A stretch of 64,000 nt of DNA from Vreelandella sedimenti (GCF_013416325.1 NZ_JACCGK010000010.1:3766-67765); one strand, 5' to 3'. Numbered from the stretch's first letter, positions 45,611 through 54,894 are shown. Numbers and translations: made by a program. Notes: generated from the letters alone by a model not told the origin.

Positions 45611-46627
45611 TTACTCGGTGGCGCGAATTTCCTCGATCAGCTCACCCGTGCCAGGATTATTAGCAATGAATTCTTCATACATAGGTTCCATTAGTGTTTG
45701 GAATGCACCTTTATCGTCTACTTCATTAATCTCAACGCCGTGGTCGAGGACGATCTGACGACTCTCTTCAGAACTTTCCACCCATAGCTCACGCTGACGT
45801 TTAGAGGCCTCTTCAGCTACCTCACGAACAATTGCCTGATCTTCTTCCGAAAGTTCTTCCCAGCTGGATTTAGCTACACACAAGCACTCTGGGATAATCA
45901 AGTGCTCAGTTAACGAGTAATAACCCGTTACTTCATAGTGATTGCTAGACTCAAAAGAGGGGTAGTTATTTTCAGCGCCATCGAGCACGCCAGTGGTTAA
46001 GCTTTGATACACCTCACCATAAGACATAGGCGTGGCATTACCGCCCATCGCTGCGATCATATCGACGTAAAGATCATTATTCATTACCCGTATCTTTAAG
46101 CCTTCAACATCTCCAGGGGTTTTAATGGGGTGTTGGGTGTTATAGAGGCTGCGTGCCCCCGAATCGAACCAGGAAAGAACCACCAAGCCTTTATCCTCTA
46201 AGGCGTCGGCAAAACGTTCGCCAATTTCACCGTCCATTACCGTATGCATATGTTCGACGTCATTGAAAAGAAATGGTAACGAGAACACGTTAGTTTCTTG
46301 AACGATGGGCCCCATCGGTCCCATATTGAAATTGGCAAAATCCAGCGCCCCATTGCGGGTCTGCTCAATGGCATCTGACTGATCCCCCAGCACGGCGTTG
46401 TTATAAACGCGAGGGCTAACACGGCCTTCCGTTTGCTCCTCCACCGCTTCGGCAAACTCTTCTAACGCCACTGTATTGGGGTAGCCATCTGGATGGATAT
46501 TCCAACCACGCCAATCCTCCGCTTGAGCCGGCAGCGCAAAAGCTATGAGAGCTATTACGCCAGCGGTGGGCAGCAATGAGCTGGTTTTTAAAGTGCTGGC
46601 GCTCATGCAATTATTGTGTGTGCGCAT
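45611..46627 (-). CDS. dctP: TRAP transporter substrate-binding protein (DctP), probably uronate
   Basis: This 338-residue periplasmic binding protein has a signal peptide with a long N-region and cleavage near PAQA-ED. DctP-family features are the NAVLGDQSDAIEQTRNGALD stretch near 80, the ligand-binding Arg in LKIRVMNNDLYVDMIAAMGG near 170, and TGVLDGAENNYPSF near 205. TRAP receptors with NxYxSFE-type motifs often bind sugar acids, and the surrounding genes make galacturonate or glucuronate the best guess. The ATG at 46627 has AGAGG nine bases upstream; an ATG three codons earlier overlaps that site. Confidence 0.88.
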   Translation of the reverse strand: MRTHNNCMSASTLKTSSLLPTAGVIALIAFALPAQAEDWRGWNIHPDGYPNTVALEEFAEAVEEQTEGRVSPRVYNNAVLGDQSDAIEQTRNGALDFANFNMGPMGPIVQETNVFSLPFLFNDVEHMHTVMDGEIGERFADALEDKGLVVLSWFDSGARSLYNTQHPIKTPGDVEGLKIRVMNNDLYVDMIAAMGGNATPMSYGEVYQSLTTGVLDGAENNYPSFESSNHYEVTGYYSLTEHLIIPECLCVAKSSWEELSEEDQAIVREVAEEASKRQRELWVESSEESRQIVLDHGVEINEVDDKGAFQTLMEPMYEEFIANNPGTGELIEEIRATE

Positions 46628-46656
46628 GTCTAACATCCTCTTATTATTGGTAATGT

Positions 46657-46676
46657 CGACTAATAATAATTAGTCG
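46657..46676. repeat. Perfect palindrome in the kdgD-dctP spacer
   Basis: CGACTAAT and ATTAGTCG flank AATA. It fills almost half of the 53-bp spacer. It may be an mRNA hairpin that sets different levels of kdgD and TRAP messages, or an operator. Confidence 0.4.
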
Positions 46677-46680
46677 TAGA

Positions 46681-47598
46681 TTAATACTTCTTCGCTACAT
46701 CGATAAGGGCTTCAAGCTGCTGGCACTCATCTTTAGACGGCATCGACAGCGGTGCGCGAACACTACCGGCGGGCCTACCTACGATTTCAGCACCTGCTTT
46801 GATGAGGCTGACGGCATAGCCTGCTTTTCGATCCCTGAGATCAACGAAAGGAATAAAAAAGTCGCAGGTAATCTGCTTTACAACTTCTTTATTGCCTTTA
46901 CGCAATTCCTTGTAAAACATAACAGCCATTTCTGGTACGAAGTTAAAAACGGCTGAAGAGTAGGTGTTCACGCCAATGGAGACATAGGCTTCAGCAAAAA
47001 TCTCAGCGGTGGGCACACCGCCGATATACACCAGGCGATCACCAACGGTTTTGATGATTTTATTGAGCGCTTGAATATCACCTTTACCGTCTTTTAAACC
47101 CACCAAATTAGGACAGTGGTCGGCGAGTTGCTGAACCGATGAGGCATTCAAAATGCCGTTACCGCGGTTGTAATAAATCACATTGATTGAGGTGGCATCA
47201 CAAATTTGGCGAGCATACTCAACTAAGCCATCCTGTGGGCACTCGGTGAGGTAAGGCGGCATCAGCAGAATGCCATCGGCGCCAGCCTCTTCAGCCGCTT
47301 TTGCAAAGGCTTTGCCTGTCTCCACGCTTAAGCCTGCGCTAGCGATCACCGGCAAACGTCCATCGACCACCTCGACCGCCACGCGAACAATCTCGCGATA
47401 CTCCTCTAACGAAAGACTGAAAAACTCCCCTGTGCCACCCGCTACGAAGACCGCGGAAATCTCGTGGCTAATAAACCACTCAAGCCGATTGCGATAGCTC
47501 GCTTCATCAAAGCGGCCCTGGCTATCGAAGTCCGTAATGGGGAACGATAGCAAGCCATCGCCGATGGCATTGGTTACTGCTGCTCTTGAAAACGTCAC
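46681..47598 (-). CDS. kdgD: 5-dehydro-4-deoxyglucarate dehydratase
   Basis: This 305-residue enzyme of the DHDPS/NAL TIM-barrel family dehydrates and decarboxylates 5-dehydro-4-deoxy-D-glucarate to 2-oxoglutarate semialdehyde. The Schiff-base Lys lies in LVGLKDGKGD near 168, the catalytic Tyr in NVIYYNRGNG near 138, and the substrate loop is GGTGEFFSLS near 46. Length and sequence match KdgD, which differs from ordinary DHDPS. The start is a GTG with AGAGGG upstream. It is the first gene of the leftward uronate operon and has a GntR-type operator in its promoter. Confidence 0.93.
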   Translation of the reverse strand: MTFSRAAVTNAIGDGLLSFPITDFDSQGRFDEASYRNRLEWFISHEISAVFVAGGTGEFFSLSLEEYREIVRVAVEVVDGRLPVIASAGLSVETGKAFAKAAEEAGADGILLMPPYLTECPQDGLVEYARQICDATSINVIYYNRGNGILNASSVQQLADHCPNLVGLKDGKGDIQALNKIIKTVGDRLVYIGGVPTAEIFAEAYVSIGVNTYSSAVFNFVPEMAVMFYKELRKGNKEVVKQITCDFFIPFVDLRDRKAGYAVSLIKAGAEIVGRPAGSVRAPLSMPSKDECQQLEALIDVAKKY

Positions 47599-47661
47599 TG
47601 TGCGCCCTCTTTAGGAATGCGTTGACCATTGGGTGAGGCACTATCAGCTGGCCAACATCTT

Positions 47662-47680
47662 ATGTAATACATCATACAAC
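47662..47680. promoter_or_regulatory. Second GntR operator, upstream of kdgD
   Basis: ATGTA and TACAAC flank eight bases, giving TGTA-N8-TACA with the same spacing as the 40802 operator. It lies 64-82 bases ahead of kdgD in an AT-rich spacer. Confidence 0.55.
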
Positions 47681-47816
47681 ATAGAAGATAAGTATCACCT
47701 CAGCATGGCGCAAGCAGAACTATCGCAATTTAAACCAAAGTAGCACTCCCTAGGATGTTAGGGAGGGCTAGATTAACCAACCAAAACCATGCAAAAACCA
47801 TTTAAAAACAATGCTT

Positions 47817-48578
47817 TTATACGTCAACAACCCAATCTGGCTTAAACACCGCTGGAGTAAACTCATCAGGGTATCCACCTGGGTTGGCAATGATATGCGT
47901 GCCATTCCGAAGAATATCCACGGGTTCGTGAACATGTCCGTGTACCCATAGATCCATATTGCCCATTAAATGAGGCAAATTGGAGGCAAACGCGGGGGAT
48001 AACGCATCGCCCAGATATTGATCAGGAATACAGTCATGCAGCGGAGCATGATGGCTAATCACTACCTTAGGGCCATCAAACGGCTGGGACAGCTCTTTTT
48101 CGAGCCAAGCAAGCGCTTCAGCATGCACCTGCTGGCTCGCCTGAGGTGTGAATGTCTCCCCTGGCGAGGTTTGAACGATTTTAAAGTCGGGCATGTAGCG
48201 CAACGCCTTAGACTCAGTATCGGCGGGGTGTTGAGTTTGGTCACCGGCGTACAACGCAAAGTCAGTCCATAGCGTTGTACCGTAAAAGCGTACGCCATTG
48301 AGGGTGACGGCACGATTATCCAGAAGCTCAATGTCGAGCCGCTCGGCTTCGAGCGCCAGCTCATCACGCAGCAGCGGCATGCAGGTACCGTAGAACTCAT
48401 GGTTACCTGGCACATAGATAATCGGCGTGTATGGAAACTGGTGGCGCGCCCAGGCAAGGCCTTCGCACTTACGGTGAATATCCCCCGCCAGAACCACGAC
48501 ATCTGCCTCCACCTCAGGCAGCTCGCGTTTCCCGTCAAAAAATTCCAGGTGCAGGTCAGACAAAATACGCAGACGCAT
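47817..48578 (-). CDS. Calcineurin-like metallophosphoesterase
   Basis: This 253-residue cytoplasmic protein carries the five metallophosphoesterase motifs: SDLHLEF near 7, VLAGDIH near 30, VPGNHEFYG near 56, ISHHAPLHDC near 170 and HGHVHEP near 213, providing the ligands for a two-metal site. It resembles YkuE/CpdA-type stand-alone phosphoesterases; the substrate (nucleotide, cyclic nucleotide or phospholipid headgroup) cannot be told. GAGGAG lies close upstream of the ATG. It is a single gene. Confidence 0.85.
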   Translation of the reverse strand: MRLRILSDLHLEFFDGKRELPEVEADVVVLAGDIHRKCEGLAWARHQFPYTPIIYVPGNHEFYGTCMPLLRDELALEAERLDIELLDNRAVTLNGVRFYGTTLWTDFALYAGDQTQHPADTESKALRYMPDFKIVQTSPGETFTPQASQQVHAEALAWLEKELSQPFDGPKVVISHHAPLHDCIPDQYLGDALSPAFASNLPHLMGNMDLWVHGHVHEPVDILRNGTHIIANPGGYPDEFTPAVFKPDWVVDV

Positions 48579-48688
48579 AGGGCTCCTCGTAGCAAATACC
48601 TATTTAACCGATCTTACCCGGACTAGGATACTTTGTCGCAGGGCATCGGTATCACGTCAAGATATGCTGCATTGCAACAAAAATAGGC

Positions 48689-48694
48689 TATAAT
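48689..48694 (+). promoter_or_regulatory. Perfect -10 box ahead of the first small-protein gene
   Basis: TATAAT lies 32 bases ahead of the 37-codon gene, a good distance for a short leader. No convincing -35 box is found at 16-18 bp. Confidence 0.4.
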
Positions 48695-48725
48695 AACGAT
48701 GTTGTCCCAATAGGAGGACCGCACA

Positions 48726-48839
48726 ATGACTTTTTTAATAACACCCCCTGCACGCGATAATGAAGTTCTAGAGTTCTGGAACTTGAATGCTCAGTGGCAT
48801 CGTGCCGCAGCCGAAGCGCTGAAAGCCTATTTAGGCTAA
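48726..48839 (+). CDS. Small protein (37 aa), paralogue of the one at 49179
   Basis: A 37-codon frame has an ideal AGGAGG eight bases ahead of its ATG, a TATAAT box upstream and tandem terminators right after its stop, so it is very likely translated. The protein is MTFLITPP, a short polar linker, then a predicted amphipathic helix ending QWHRAAAEALKAYLG. The end is closely similar to that of the 38-residue protein encoded 340 bp downstream (RQQRAALDAIKAYLR), and the start also matches (L-[IV]-T-P). I do not recognise a named family. There is no membrane helix or signal peptide. It could be a small regulator or a subunit of a larger complex. Confidence 0.7.
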   Translation: MTFLITPPARDNEVLEFWNLNAQWHRAAAEALKAYLG

Positions 48840-48842
48840 TTC

Positions 48843-48862
48843 AGGTGCTTTTGCACCTTTTT
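48843..48862 (+). terminator. Terminator after the first small-protein gene
   Basis: AGGTGC and GCACCT flank a TTTT loop and run into five T, four bases after the stop codon. Confidence 0.8.
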
Positions 48863-48882
48863 AGACCAAAAGATAATCACCG

Positions 48883-48908
48883 AAGCCGGAATAATTTCCG
48901 GCTTTTTT
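48883..48908 (+). terminator. Second terminator in tandem
   Basis: AAGCCGGAA and TTCCGGCTT flank TAAT and continue into six T in total. Either a backup or the end of a very short RNA starting between the two hairpins. Confidence 0.8.
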
Positions 48909-49178
48909 ATGATTATGAAAACCTTTTCCATTCAAAGACCTAATATCCAAACATAAGCATTTGTAAGCCATAGCTTACGAAAAATGGCAAATCGCCTACA
49001 CCGTTAGGACTAGCCCTGAGTAAAAAAAGCTCTTAGTATCCGACCACAGCTAAATTGCTGCCTTGCACAACACAGGCTGTGGACAACATAAGCTTTCTAC
49101 AACTTGAAGGCTTTACAACATAAGTTTTACAACAAGGTCTCATCGCATTCCCTGTCCCCTGAAAGAGGAGTGAACGCC
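48909..49178 (+). promoter_or_regulatory. Spacer between the two small-protein genes
   Basis: This noncoding, AT-rich stretch holds a palindrome TTGTAAGC-CATA-GCTTACGA (48961-48980; outer pair wobble) and the phased ACAAC array at 49067-49133. I see no other gene in it. Confidence 0.4.
49067..49133 (+). repeat. Phased ACAAC repeat array
   Basis: ACAAC occurs at 49067, 49083, 49099, 49115 and 49129, at spacings of 16, 16, 16 and 14 bases. Copies 2 and 4 extend to ACAACATAAG. The array ends 45 bases before the second small-protein gene and looks like iteron-type protein-binding sites. Confidence 0.5.
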
Positions 49179-49295
49179 ATGCAACACTTAGTCACCCCAA
49201 CACAAACGTTGGAAGCAGATGTTATGGAAGTATGGGCACAGCGTGCCCGCCAACAACGTGCGGCACTTGACGCTATTAAAGCTTACCTGCGTTAA
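49179..49295 (+). CDS. Small protein (38 aa), paralogue of the one at 48726
   Basis: A 38-codon frame with GAGGAG nine bases upstream of its ATG; the frame is open 25 codons further but that part has no ribosome site and overlaps the repeat array. The protein is MQHLVTPTQTL followed by a helix with many Ala and Arg residues, ending RQQRAALDAIKAYLR. It shares L-V/I-TP near the start, E-x-W in the middle and RAA-x-[DE]-A-[IL]-KAYL at the end with its neighbour, so both arose by duplication. The family is not recognised. A hairpin follows the stop. Confidence 0.7.
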   Translation: MQHLVTPTQTLEADVMEVWAQRARQQRAALDAIKAYLR

Positions 49296-49329
49296 GTCCC
49301 CAAACGTCATATTGGTTCAATGCCGCTCA

Positions 49330-49355
49330 ACGCCTCGTTTCAGCGAGGCGTATTT
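49330..49355. terminator. Hairpin between the second small gene and speG
   Basis: ACGCCTCG and CGAGGCGT flank TTTCAG and are followed by ATTTT. It serves two convergent genes. Confidence 0.5.
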
Positions 49356-49362
49356 TGGCAAT

Positions 49363-49914
49363 TTACGACCAGCTTGTTTCGGGGTCTTCGGTAGTGTCTA
49401 GCTGGCCAAGGTAAGTGTCCTGCAAGATATACATTCGCTTTACATCACGGTACTTGCCATTAATAAAGAACTCCTGCACCAAGTGGCCCTCTTCTATAAA
49501 GCCACTCTCCTCGTAAAGATGAATCGCTTTGACATTATCCACCGCCACAATGAGATATACCTTGTGCAGGTTTAGAATGGTGAACGAGTAATGCAGCGCT
49601 TGGCGAATTAATGTGCGCGCAAACCCTTTGCCCTGATGCTCAGGGGTAATAATGATTTGAAACTCGCCGCTGCGATGGATGTAGTCGATCTCAATCAGCT
49701 CTACCAGGCCGATGGCATTTCCATGGCTATCTTCAGCGACAAAGCGCCGTTCGGCGTTGTCATGGATATGCTTGTTATACAGCTCCTCTAGCTCATCAAA
49801 TGACTCGTAAGGCTCTTCAAACCAGTACGACATAATGCTCTGGTTATTATTTAGCTCATGAACAAAGCGCAGGTCGTTGCGCTCCAGTGCACGCAAATAA
49901 AGTGTGTGGCCCAT
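49363..49914 (-). CDS. speG: Spermidine N1-acetyltransferase
   Basis: This 183-residue GNAT enzyme acetylates spermidine and spermine to limit polyamine toxicity. It follows E. coli SpeG along its length: [18 protein letters not shown] at the start, [14 protein letters not shown] near 29, [15 protein letters not shown] near 48, the acetyl-CoA loop EHQGKGFA near 95, and [14 protein letters not shown] near the end. The ATG has GGAAAG upstream. It is a single gene. No other polyamine genes are nearby, although the next gene is an amine-type FAD oxidase. Confidence 0.93.
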   Translation of the reverse strand: MGHTLYLRALERNDLRFVHELNNNQSIMSYWFEEPYESFDELEELYNKHIHDNAERRFVAEDSHGNAIGLVELIEIDYIHRSGEFQIIITPEHQGKGFARTLIRQALHYSFTILNLHKVYLIVAVDNVKAIHLYEESGFIEEGHLVQEFFINGKYRDVKRMYILQDTYLGQLDTTEDPETSWS

Positions 49915-49989
49915 TGCCCGCTTTCCTTATGAATATCCATTAAGAATACTCGTTTTACACTTGCCCGCCACTCGGTTCATGCATTTAGG

Positions 49990-51210
49990 TTAGGACATCT
50001 TGGCTAGGCGTCTAAATGAAAACAGCTCCGCCAAGGGGTATTCTCTACCCTCTATAAGCGCGCGCAGCAGTTTGGCACCTATCATGCTATAGCTGATGCC
50101 GTTTCCGCCGTAGGCCATGGCAAAATGAACACGTGGGCCAAGGGCGTCATGTGGGCCGAAAAAAGGCAGGCCGTCGTCGGTTTCAGCAAAAGTGCCGCCC
50201 CAAGAGAACGTAGGATTGATATCTAGTTTAGGCCATAGCGTTTCTATTTTAGCTGCTAGCCCTTTGGCCTTCTCTTCTACCCGCGCATCGCGGCGCTTGG
50301 GAATATCTTCGTCGTCATCGTCGCCACCCACGAGGAGTCGTCCATCGCAGGTAGTGCGCATATACAGGTAGGGGCGCGATGATTCCCACATCATGGTGTG
50401 GCGCAGTTTGCCCAATGCCTCTGGCGGTAGTGGGTCGGTGATCAGCGCGTAGCTACTGCGATTGACGGCCACCTTTTCTGGCAGCCAGGCTTGCGACTCG
50501 TACCCTGCGGCCATCACCACGTACTGGCAACACAGCTTGGCACCATTGGCCAGGGTGAGCGAGACACCCTGACCGTCAGGTGTCATCGTCTCCATTTGTG
50601 TGCGGTCATATACTTCTCCCCCACGCTCGACCACCCTGGAAAACAGCTGATACGCCATGCGATATGGATCAATAGTGGCGGCTAGCTGTGTAAGAATAGC
50701 GCCGGGCGCCTCAAAGCCGTACTCCGCCAAAATAGCCTCGCGCTCAAGCCACTCGGCTTCAAAACCGTGTTTTTGGCGCAGCGCCAATTCCTCCTGAAGC
50801 GATGCGACATCCTCTTCACTACTGGCATAGTAAAGGCTTTGCTGACGCTCAAAATCCACGTCGCCCAACCCTGCCGCCAAGGACTCAAGCTCACCAATGG
50901 CCTCTGCACAGGCGCGGTAAGCACGCACTGCATCGGCTTCTCCATAGCGCTCGGCTAGCTCTGTCATATGGGTGTCAATTTCGTACTGCAGCAAAGCAGT
51001 GCTGGCGGCTGAACTGCCCCACCCCACATCCCGGCGCTCAAGCACCACCACATGGTGACCATTGCGGTTTAACTCATCAGCAATCAAAGCACCCGTTATA
51101 CCGCCACCAATCACAACAACCTCGCATAGGTGATCGCGAGTCAGTTGAGGAAAGGTTTTCAACAGGCCATTTTTGACCGCCCAAAAGGGATAACCGCTTT
51201 TCAGATCCAT
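49990..51210 (-). CDS. FAD-dependent amine/amino-acid oxidoreductase (DAO family)
   Basis: This 406-residue flavoenzyme of the glycine oxidase/D-amino-acid dehydrogenase family has the FAD-binding [20 protein letters not shown] near 31-50, an [16 protein letters not shown] stretch near 59, and a C-terminal FAD loop GLPFFGP with [12 protein letters not shown] near 365. The N-terminus ([12 protein letters not shown]) resembles PuuB-like gamma-glutamylputrescine oxidoreductases and related amine oxidases, so an amine or N-methyl amino acid is likely. There is no clear ribosome site, so the start is less certain. It is divergent from ltaE. Confidence 0.82.
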   Translation of the reverse strand: MDLKSGYPFWAVKNGLLKTFPQLTRDHLCEVVVIGGGITGALIADELNRNGHHVVVLERRDVGWGSSAASTALLQYEIDTHMTELAERYGEADAVRAYRACAEAIGELESLAAGLGDVDFERQQSLYYASSEEDVASLQEELALRQKHGFEAEWLEREAILAEYGFEAPGAILTQLAATIDPYRMAYQLFSRVVERGGEVYDRTQMETMTPDGQGVSLTLANGAKLCCQYVVMAAGYESQAWLPEKVAVNRSSYALITDPLPPEALGKLRHTMMWESSRPYLYMRTTCDGRLLVGGDDDDEDIPKRRDARVEEKAKGLAAKIETLWPKLDINPTFSWGGTFAETDDGLPFFGPHDALGPRVHFAMAYGGNGISYSMIGAKLLRALIEGREYPLAELFSFRRLAKMS

Positions 51211-51359
51211 CTGTTTGCCTATGCTGGGTTGCTCTAGAGTACTCTATGGGTGATAGAAGCATGCTGTTAACCATAGATGGTTCCTGACAACTTGCTCGAT
51301 AAAGTGCCCCTGAATGGCTGCCCTTATTAGTTGAATTCAGGCTCAAAAAGGAGTTCCAC

Positions 51360-52367
51360 ATGATTGATCTACGCAGTGACACGGTGACTCGCCCTACCCC
51401 CGCCATGCTTGAAGCTATGGTGACCGCACCATTAGGTGATGATGTGTGGGGCGATGACCCAACGGTCAACGCGTTTCAAGAAAATCTGGCCGAACAGGCA
51501 GGCAAAGACGCGGCGCTGCTGTTTCCAAGCGGTACACAAAGCAACTTAGTGGCACTCATGGCCCATTGCGAGCGCGGCGATGAGTACATTGTTGGGCAGT
51601 CAGCCCACACTTATCGTTATGAAGGCGGCGGCGCAGCGGTGTTAGGCAGCATCCAGCCACAGCCCATTGAGAACGACGCCGATGGCACGCTGCCACTGGA
51701 AAAAATCAGAGCCGTGATTAAAGCCGACGACTTTCACTTTGCGCGTACAAAGCTGCTGGCATTAGAAAACACCATTGGCGGCAAAGTGCTGCCTGCAGAC
51801 TACGTATTAAAAGCCACTGAGCTCGCCCGCGAGCGTGGTCTGGCAACGCATTTAGACGGCGCGCGCTTATTCAATGCCGCTGTCGCAACCGACACCTCGC
51901 TCAAGCAACTGTGCCTGCCGTTCGATAGCGTGTCGCTGTGCTTCTCAAAAGGCCTGGGTACGCCAATAGGGTCGGCACTGGTGGGCTCACAAGCATTTAT
52001 CGACCGCGCTCGGCGCTGGCGTAAAGTGGTGGGTGGTGGCATGCGCCAATCAGGTATTATCGCCGCCGCTTGTCAGTATGCGTTAGATCACCACGTGGCA
52101 GACTTAGCCGACGATCACCGCCGTGCAGAGCGCCTTGCAGCGGGCTTAGCAAAGCTGCCGGGGGTCGAGATCAGCGCTCAGGCAACCAATATGGTGTTCG
52201 CGCATTTTCCCGACGAGCATGTAAAGCCACTCTCCGCCTGGCTAAAAGAGCACGGCATTTTGATTGAGCTGCTTTACGCCACGCGTTTCGTTACCCATCG
52301 TGATCTTGATGACGCAGATATCGACAAGGTCATCGCGGTGATGGAGGCCTACTTTAGTCGTCATTAA
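51360..52367 (+). CDS. ltaE: Low-specificity L-threonine aldolase
   Basis: This 335-residue PLP enzyme cleaves L-threonine and L-allo-threonine to glycine and acetaldehyde. Its motifs match Lta[17 protein letters not shown] at the start, [15 protein letters not shown] near 27, [15 protein letters not shown] near 55, [12 protein letters not shown] near 165 and the PLP Lys in [13 protein letters not shown] near 199. AGGAG precedes the ATG. The LysE/ArgO exporter gene is convergent 29 bp downstream. A 12-bp direct repeat spans the stop codon (52356 and 52373), of no evident function. Confidence 0.93.
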   Translation: MIDLRSDTVTRPTPAMLEAMVTAPLGDDVWGDDPTVNAFQENLAEQAGKDAALLFPSGTQSNLVALMAHCERGDEYIVGQSAHTYRYEGGGAAVLGSIQPQPIENDADGTLPLEKIRAVIKADDFHFARTKLLALENTIGGKVLPADYVLKATELARERGLATHLDGARLFNAAVATDTSLKQLCLPFDSVSLCFSKGLGTPIGSALVGSQAFIDRARRWRKVVGGGMRQSGIIAAACQYALDHHVADLADDHRRAERLAAGLAKLPGVEISAQATNMVFAHFPDEHVKPLSAWLKEHGILIELLYATRFVTHRDLDDADIDKVIAVMEAYFSRH

Positions 52368-52396
52368 AAACGAGTCGTCATTAACCAGTAAATGGC

Positions 52397-53011
52397 TTAG
52401 CTAAGAGATGACGCCCCTAAAGCAAGATGTACAGCGATACCTGCCATCATCAAGCCAATCAGGCCATCGATAATGCGCCATGCGATGGGTTTTGAAAGCC
52501 AAGGCGAAAGCGCAGCGCCGCCCCAGGCCAGCAGGCTGAACCAGAGGATGGACGCAGTAGATGCCCCCGCCACAAAAACGCCGGCGCTCTCCTGCTGGGC
52601 GCCAATGGAGGGTATCAGCAGCAGCGTATCCAGATACACCTGGGGGTTAAGCACGGTGACGGCAAGGGTGGCGAAAATCACTTTGGTTAAGCTGCGCGCG
52701 CTGCCCGCTTCGGCGCTTAACCCTTGCCGCCCGCTAAAGGCTCTAAACAGCGCCTGAGCTGCCAGCCAGCTTAAAAACACTACACCCACCCAGCGCATTG
52801 CCTCCAACGCGCTGGGCATCGTCAGCAGAAAAGCACTCACCCCAAACATACCCGCTGTGAGCAGAATAATATCCGCACTCATGCACAACCCTGCCGACCA
52901 CCAGTGGTATTCACGACGAATCGCCAGCCCAAGAATGTAGGCGTTTTGCGCCCCAATCGCCATGATAATCCCGCCGCACACCACCAGCCCGGTGATATAA
53001 CTTTCCCACAT
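52397..53011 (-). CDS. LysE/ArgO family amino acid exporter
   Basis: This 204-residue inner-membrane protein has about six helices. The start (GIIMAIGAQNAYILGLAIRR) carries the GxQNA-type signature of LysE/ArgO, and TVLNPQVYLDTLLLIPSIG near 120 has the conserved NP.VYLDT motif of the same group. It would export basic amino acids such as arginine or lysine; no LysR-type ArgP/LysG partner gene is adjacent. The ATG is preceded by GGCAGGG. It is convergent with ltaE. Confidence 0.87.
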   Translation of the reverse strand: MWESYITGLVVCGGIIMAIGAQNAYILGLAIRREYHWWSAGLCMSADIILLTAGMFGVSAFLLTMPSALEAMRWVGVVFLSWLAAQALFRAFSGRQGLSAEAGSARSLTKVIFATLAVTVLNPQVYLDTLLLIPSIGAQQESAGVFVAGASTASILWFSLLAWGGAALSPWLSKPIAWRIIDGLIGLMMAGIAVHLALGASSLS

Positions 53012-53229
53012 TGCCCTGCCCCCATTGCCGGAATTAGCGTCGCGTTAATTAATCTGGCAATAAAGTAACTGGGAATGCTGATTGCTAAAAATCATCCTGC
53101 TAATGGGGTATTAGATTTACTTATAGAAGAGCCATTCATTAAATTTTAAAAATGGTTCAACATGTTAAGAATCATGGTTGTCCTAGAGCCCTACCCAACG
53201 AGATCCGCGCTCAAAGCTGACTACCCGCA

Positions 53230-54894
53230 TCAGCGCAACTCAGCCACTCGGGCCACCGCATCGCGGCTGGCGGCTTCTCGCTGTTCGCCGGTGAGTTCTA
53301 CCAACTGCCCCTGGCGCATTTCCAGCAGCCGGTCGGCCTGGTCGAAGTAGTGGTCGTCGTGGCTGATCACCACCAGCGTCTTGCCCAGCGCTCGCAACTG
53401 CGGCAAGAGCTCACGGTAAAAGACCCGGCGGAACTGCGGGTCTTGGTCGGCGGCCCACTCGTCTAGCAGCAATAGGTCGCGCTGTTCAGCGACCGCCAGC
53501 AGCATCGCCAGGCGTTTGCGCTGGCCCTGGGAGAGGTTGACGTTGGTGATGCGATCGCCGTCGAAGTCGAGCTTACTGCGCATGCCCAGCGCGGCAAGCC
53601 ACTCCTCCACCAGCCCCGAGTCGGGTGACTCACCCGCAGGGCCCATCAGACGATCAAACAAATGCAGGTCAGTGTATATGGCCGAGAAGTGCTGGCGATA
53701 GCGTGTCCAGTCTTCCTCCTGCAGCGGCCTGCCATCGACGCGCACACAGCCGCTTTGAGGCTGGTAGAGCCCAGTCAGCAGCCTCGCCAAAGTCGATTTC
53801 CCGCTGCCGTTACCGCCGATCAGAAACACCACCTCGCCACGTTTCAAGGTCAGGTCGATAGGGCCGATGGCAAAACCCGCCCGAGATTCCTCATCCGGGT
53901 AGCGATAGCTGACCTGCTCAAGGGTTAGTTCCTGCCAGTCGTGGCGCAGCGCAGAGTGGCCGAACGCTTCGCGGTGCTCGGCCAAGTCTAAACTGCTGAT
54001 TTTTTCAAACGCCACTCGGGCGTTAATCAGCGTCGGAAAGGCACCAATGGCCTGCATCAGCGGCGCGCGCAAAAATAGCAGCGTGAGTGAGAAGGTCGTG
54101 GCTACCTGCCCCGACGCCCAGCCCAGGCCGTTGGCCAAAAAGAACGCCACACCAATGGCGCCCAGCATCATAATGTTGAACCAGTTCACCGCGCTGAGAT
54201 GGTAGGTATCTCCAAGAATAAAATGACGCCGACAATCCTTTGCGTTAGGCGTATAGACATCGCGATACAGCCATTCGGCACGGTCACGGTTGAGCGCCAG
54301 CTCTTTGCGCCCCTCGATCACCGACTGGTAATCCGCGTAAAGACGATCCTGTATTTCGCGCAGTTTGGCCATATGCCCATAGACCCGGGCCACCAAACGC
54401 ATGCCAACCAACACCGTCACGATCACCCAGAGCGCGGTGACACCCAGCATGGCAGGCGAAAGCCACGCCAAGTAAAGCGTGGCACCTATCGTCAGCACCC
54501 CACCCTGCACCAGTTCCGGCAAGCGTATAAAGGCAACGGTCACTGAACTCACATCGGTGGAGAGACTCGCAAGCAAACGCGCACTGCCAATCTGTTCAGC
54601 GCGTTCGATATTGGTATCCAGAATTCGCTTGATCAACTGCCCTCGCAGCCGGTAGACGAAATGGTGACCCAGCGTGGTCAGGGCCAACTGTGATGCCAGG
54701 GTAATGACCAGCAGCAGCGCTATCAGCCCCAGGAATTCGGGTAGGATGCGCCAGGGGTAGGTAAAGGTGCCCAGCAGCCGTTGATTGATAAAGGCGATGA
54801 CACCGATGCCCAAGCCAGCGCTTGTCAGGCTAAGCAGTACCACGGCCACAAACTGCCAACGATAATCACGCCATACAATCCTCAACAGCTCCAT
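53230..54894 (-). CDS. Cyclic-peptide/siderophore ABC exporter, PvdE/SyrD type (copy 1)
   Basis: This 554-residue half-transporter has six helices (to about 310) and an ATPase domain. Motifs are Walker [10 protein letters not shown] near 367, the family-specific signature [10 protein letters not shown] near 458, Walker [13 protein letters not shown] near 478 and His in VISHDDHYF. The DEWAADQDP and LSQGQ forms mark the YojI/SyrD/PvdE group, which moves siderophores or their precursors and lipopeptides across the inner membrane. The ATG at 54894 has GGGGAG upstream. It follows fhuB by 52 bp on the same strand, and a second copy lies at 58681. Confidence 0.88.
   Translation of the reverse strand: MELLRIVWRDYRWQFVAVVLLSLTSAGLGIGVIAFINQRLLGTFTYPWRILPEFLGLIALLLVITLASQLALTTLGHHFVYRLRGQLIKRILDTNIERAEQIGSARLLASLSTDVSSVTVAFIRLPELVQGGVLTIGATLYLAWLSPAMLGVTALWVIVTVLVGMRLVARVYGHMAKLREIQDRLYADYQSVIEGRKELALNRDRAEWLYRDVYTPNAKDCRRHFILGDTYHLSAVNWFNIMMLGAIGVAFFLANGLGWASGQVATTFSLTLLFLRAPLMQAIGAFPTLINARVAFEKISSLDLAEHREAFGHSALRHDWQELTLEQVSYRYPDEESRAGFAIGPIDLTLKRGEVVFLIGGNGSGKSTLARLLTGLYQPQSGCVRVDGRPLQEEDWTRYRQHFSAIYTDLHLFDRLMGPAGESPDSGLVEEWLAALGMRSKLDFDGDRITNVNLSQGQRKRLAMLLAVAEQRDLLLLDEWAADQDPQFRRVFYRELLPQLRALGKTLVVISHDDHYFDQADRLLEMRQGQLVELTGEQREAASRDAVARVAELR

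Noticed and set aside
52356..52384. 12-bp direct repeat AGTCGTCATTAA over the ltaE stop codon
   Set aside because: Best explained by a local slippage duplication; no element or target-site logic around it.
53075..53149. 24-codon frame between the LysE/ArgO and PvdE-like genes
   Set aside because: Starts after a weak GGGA, sits in an AT-rich spacer and shows no similarity or structure I can name; chance open frame more likely.
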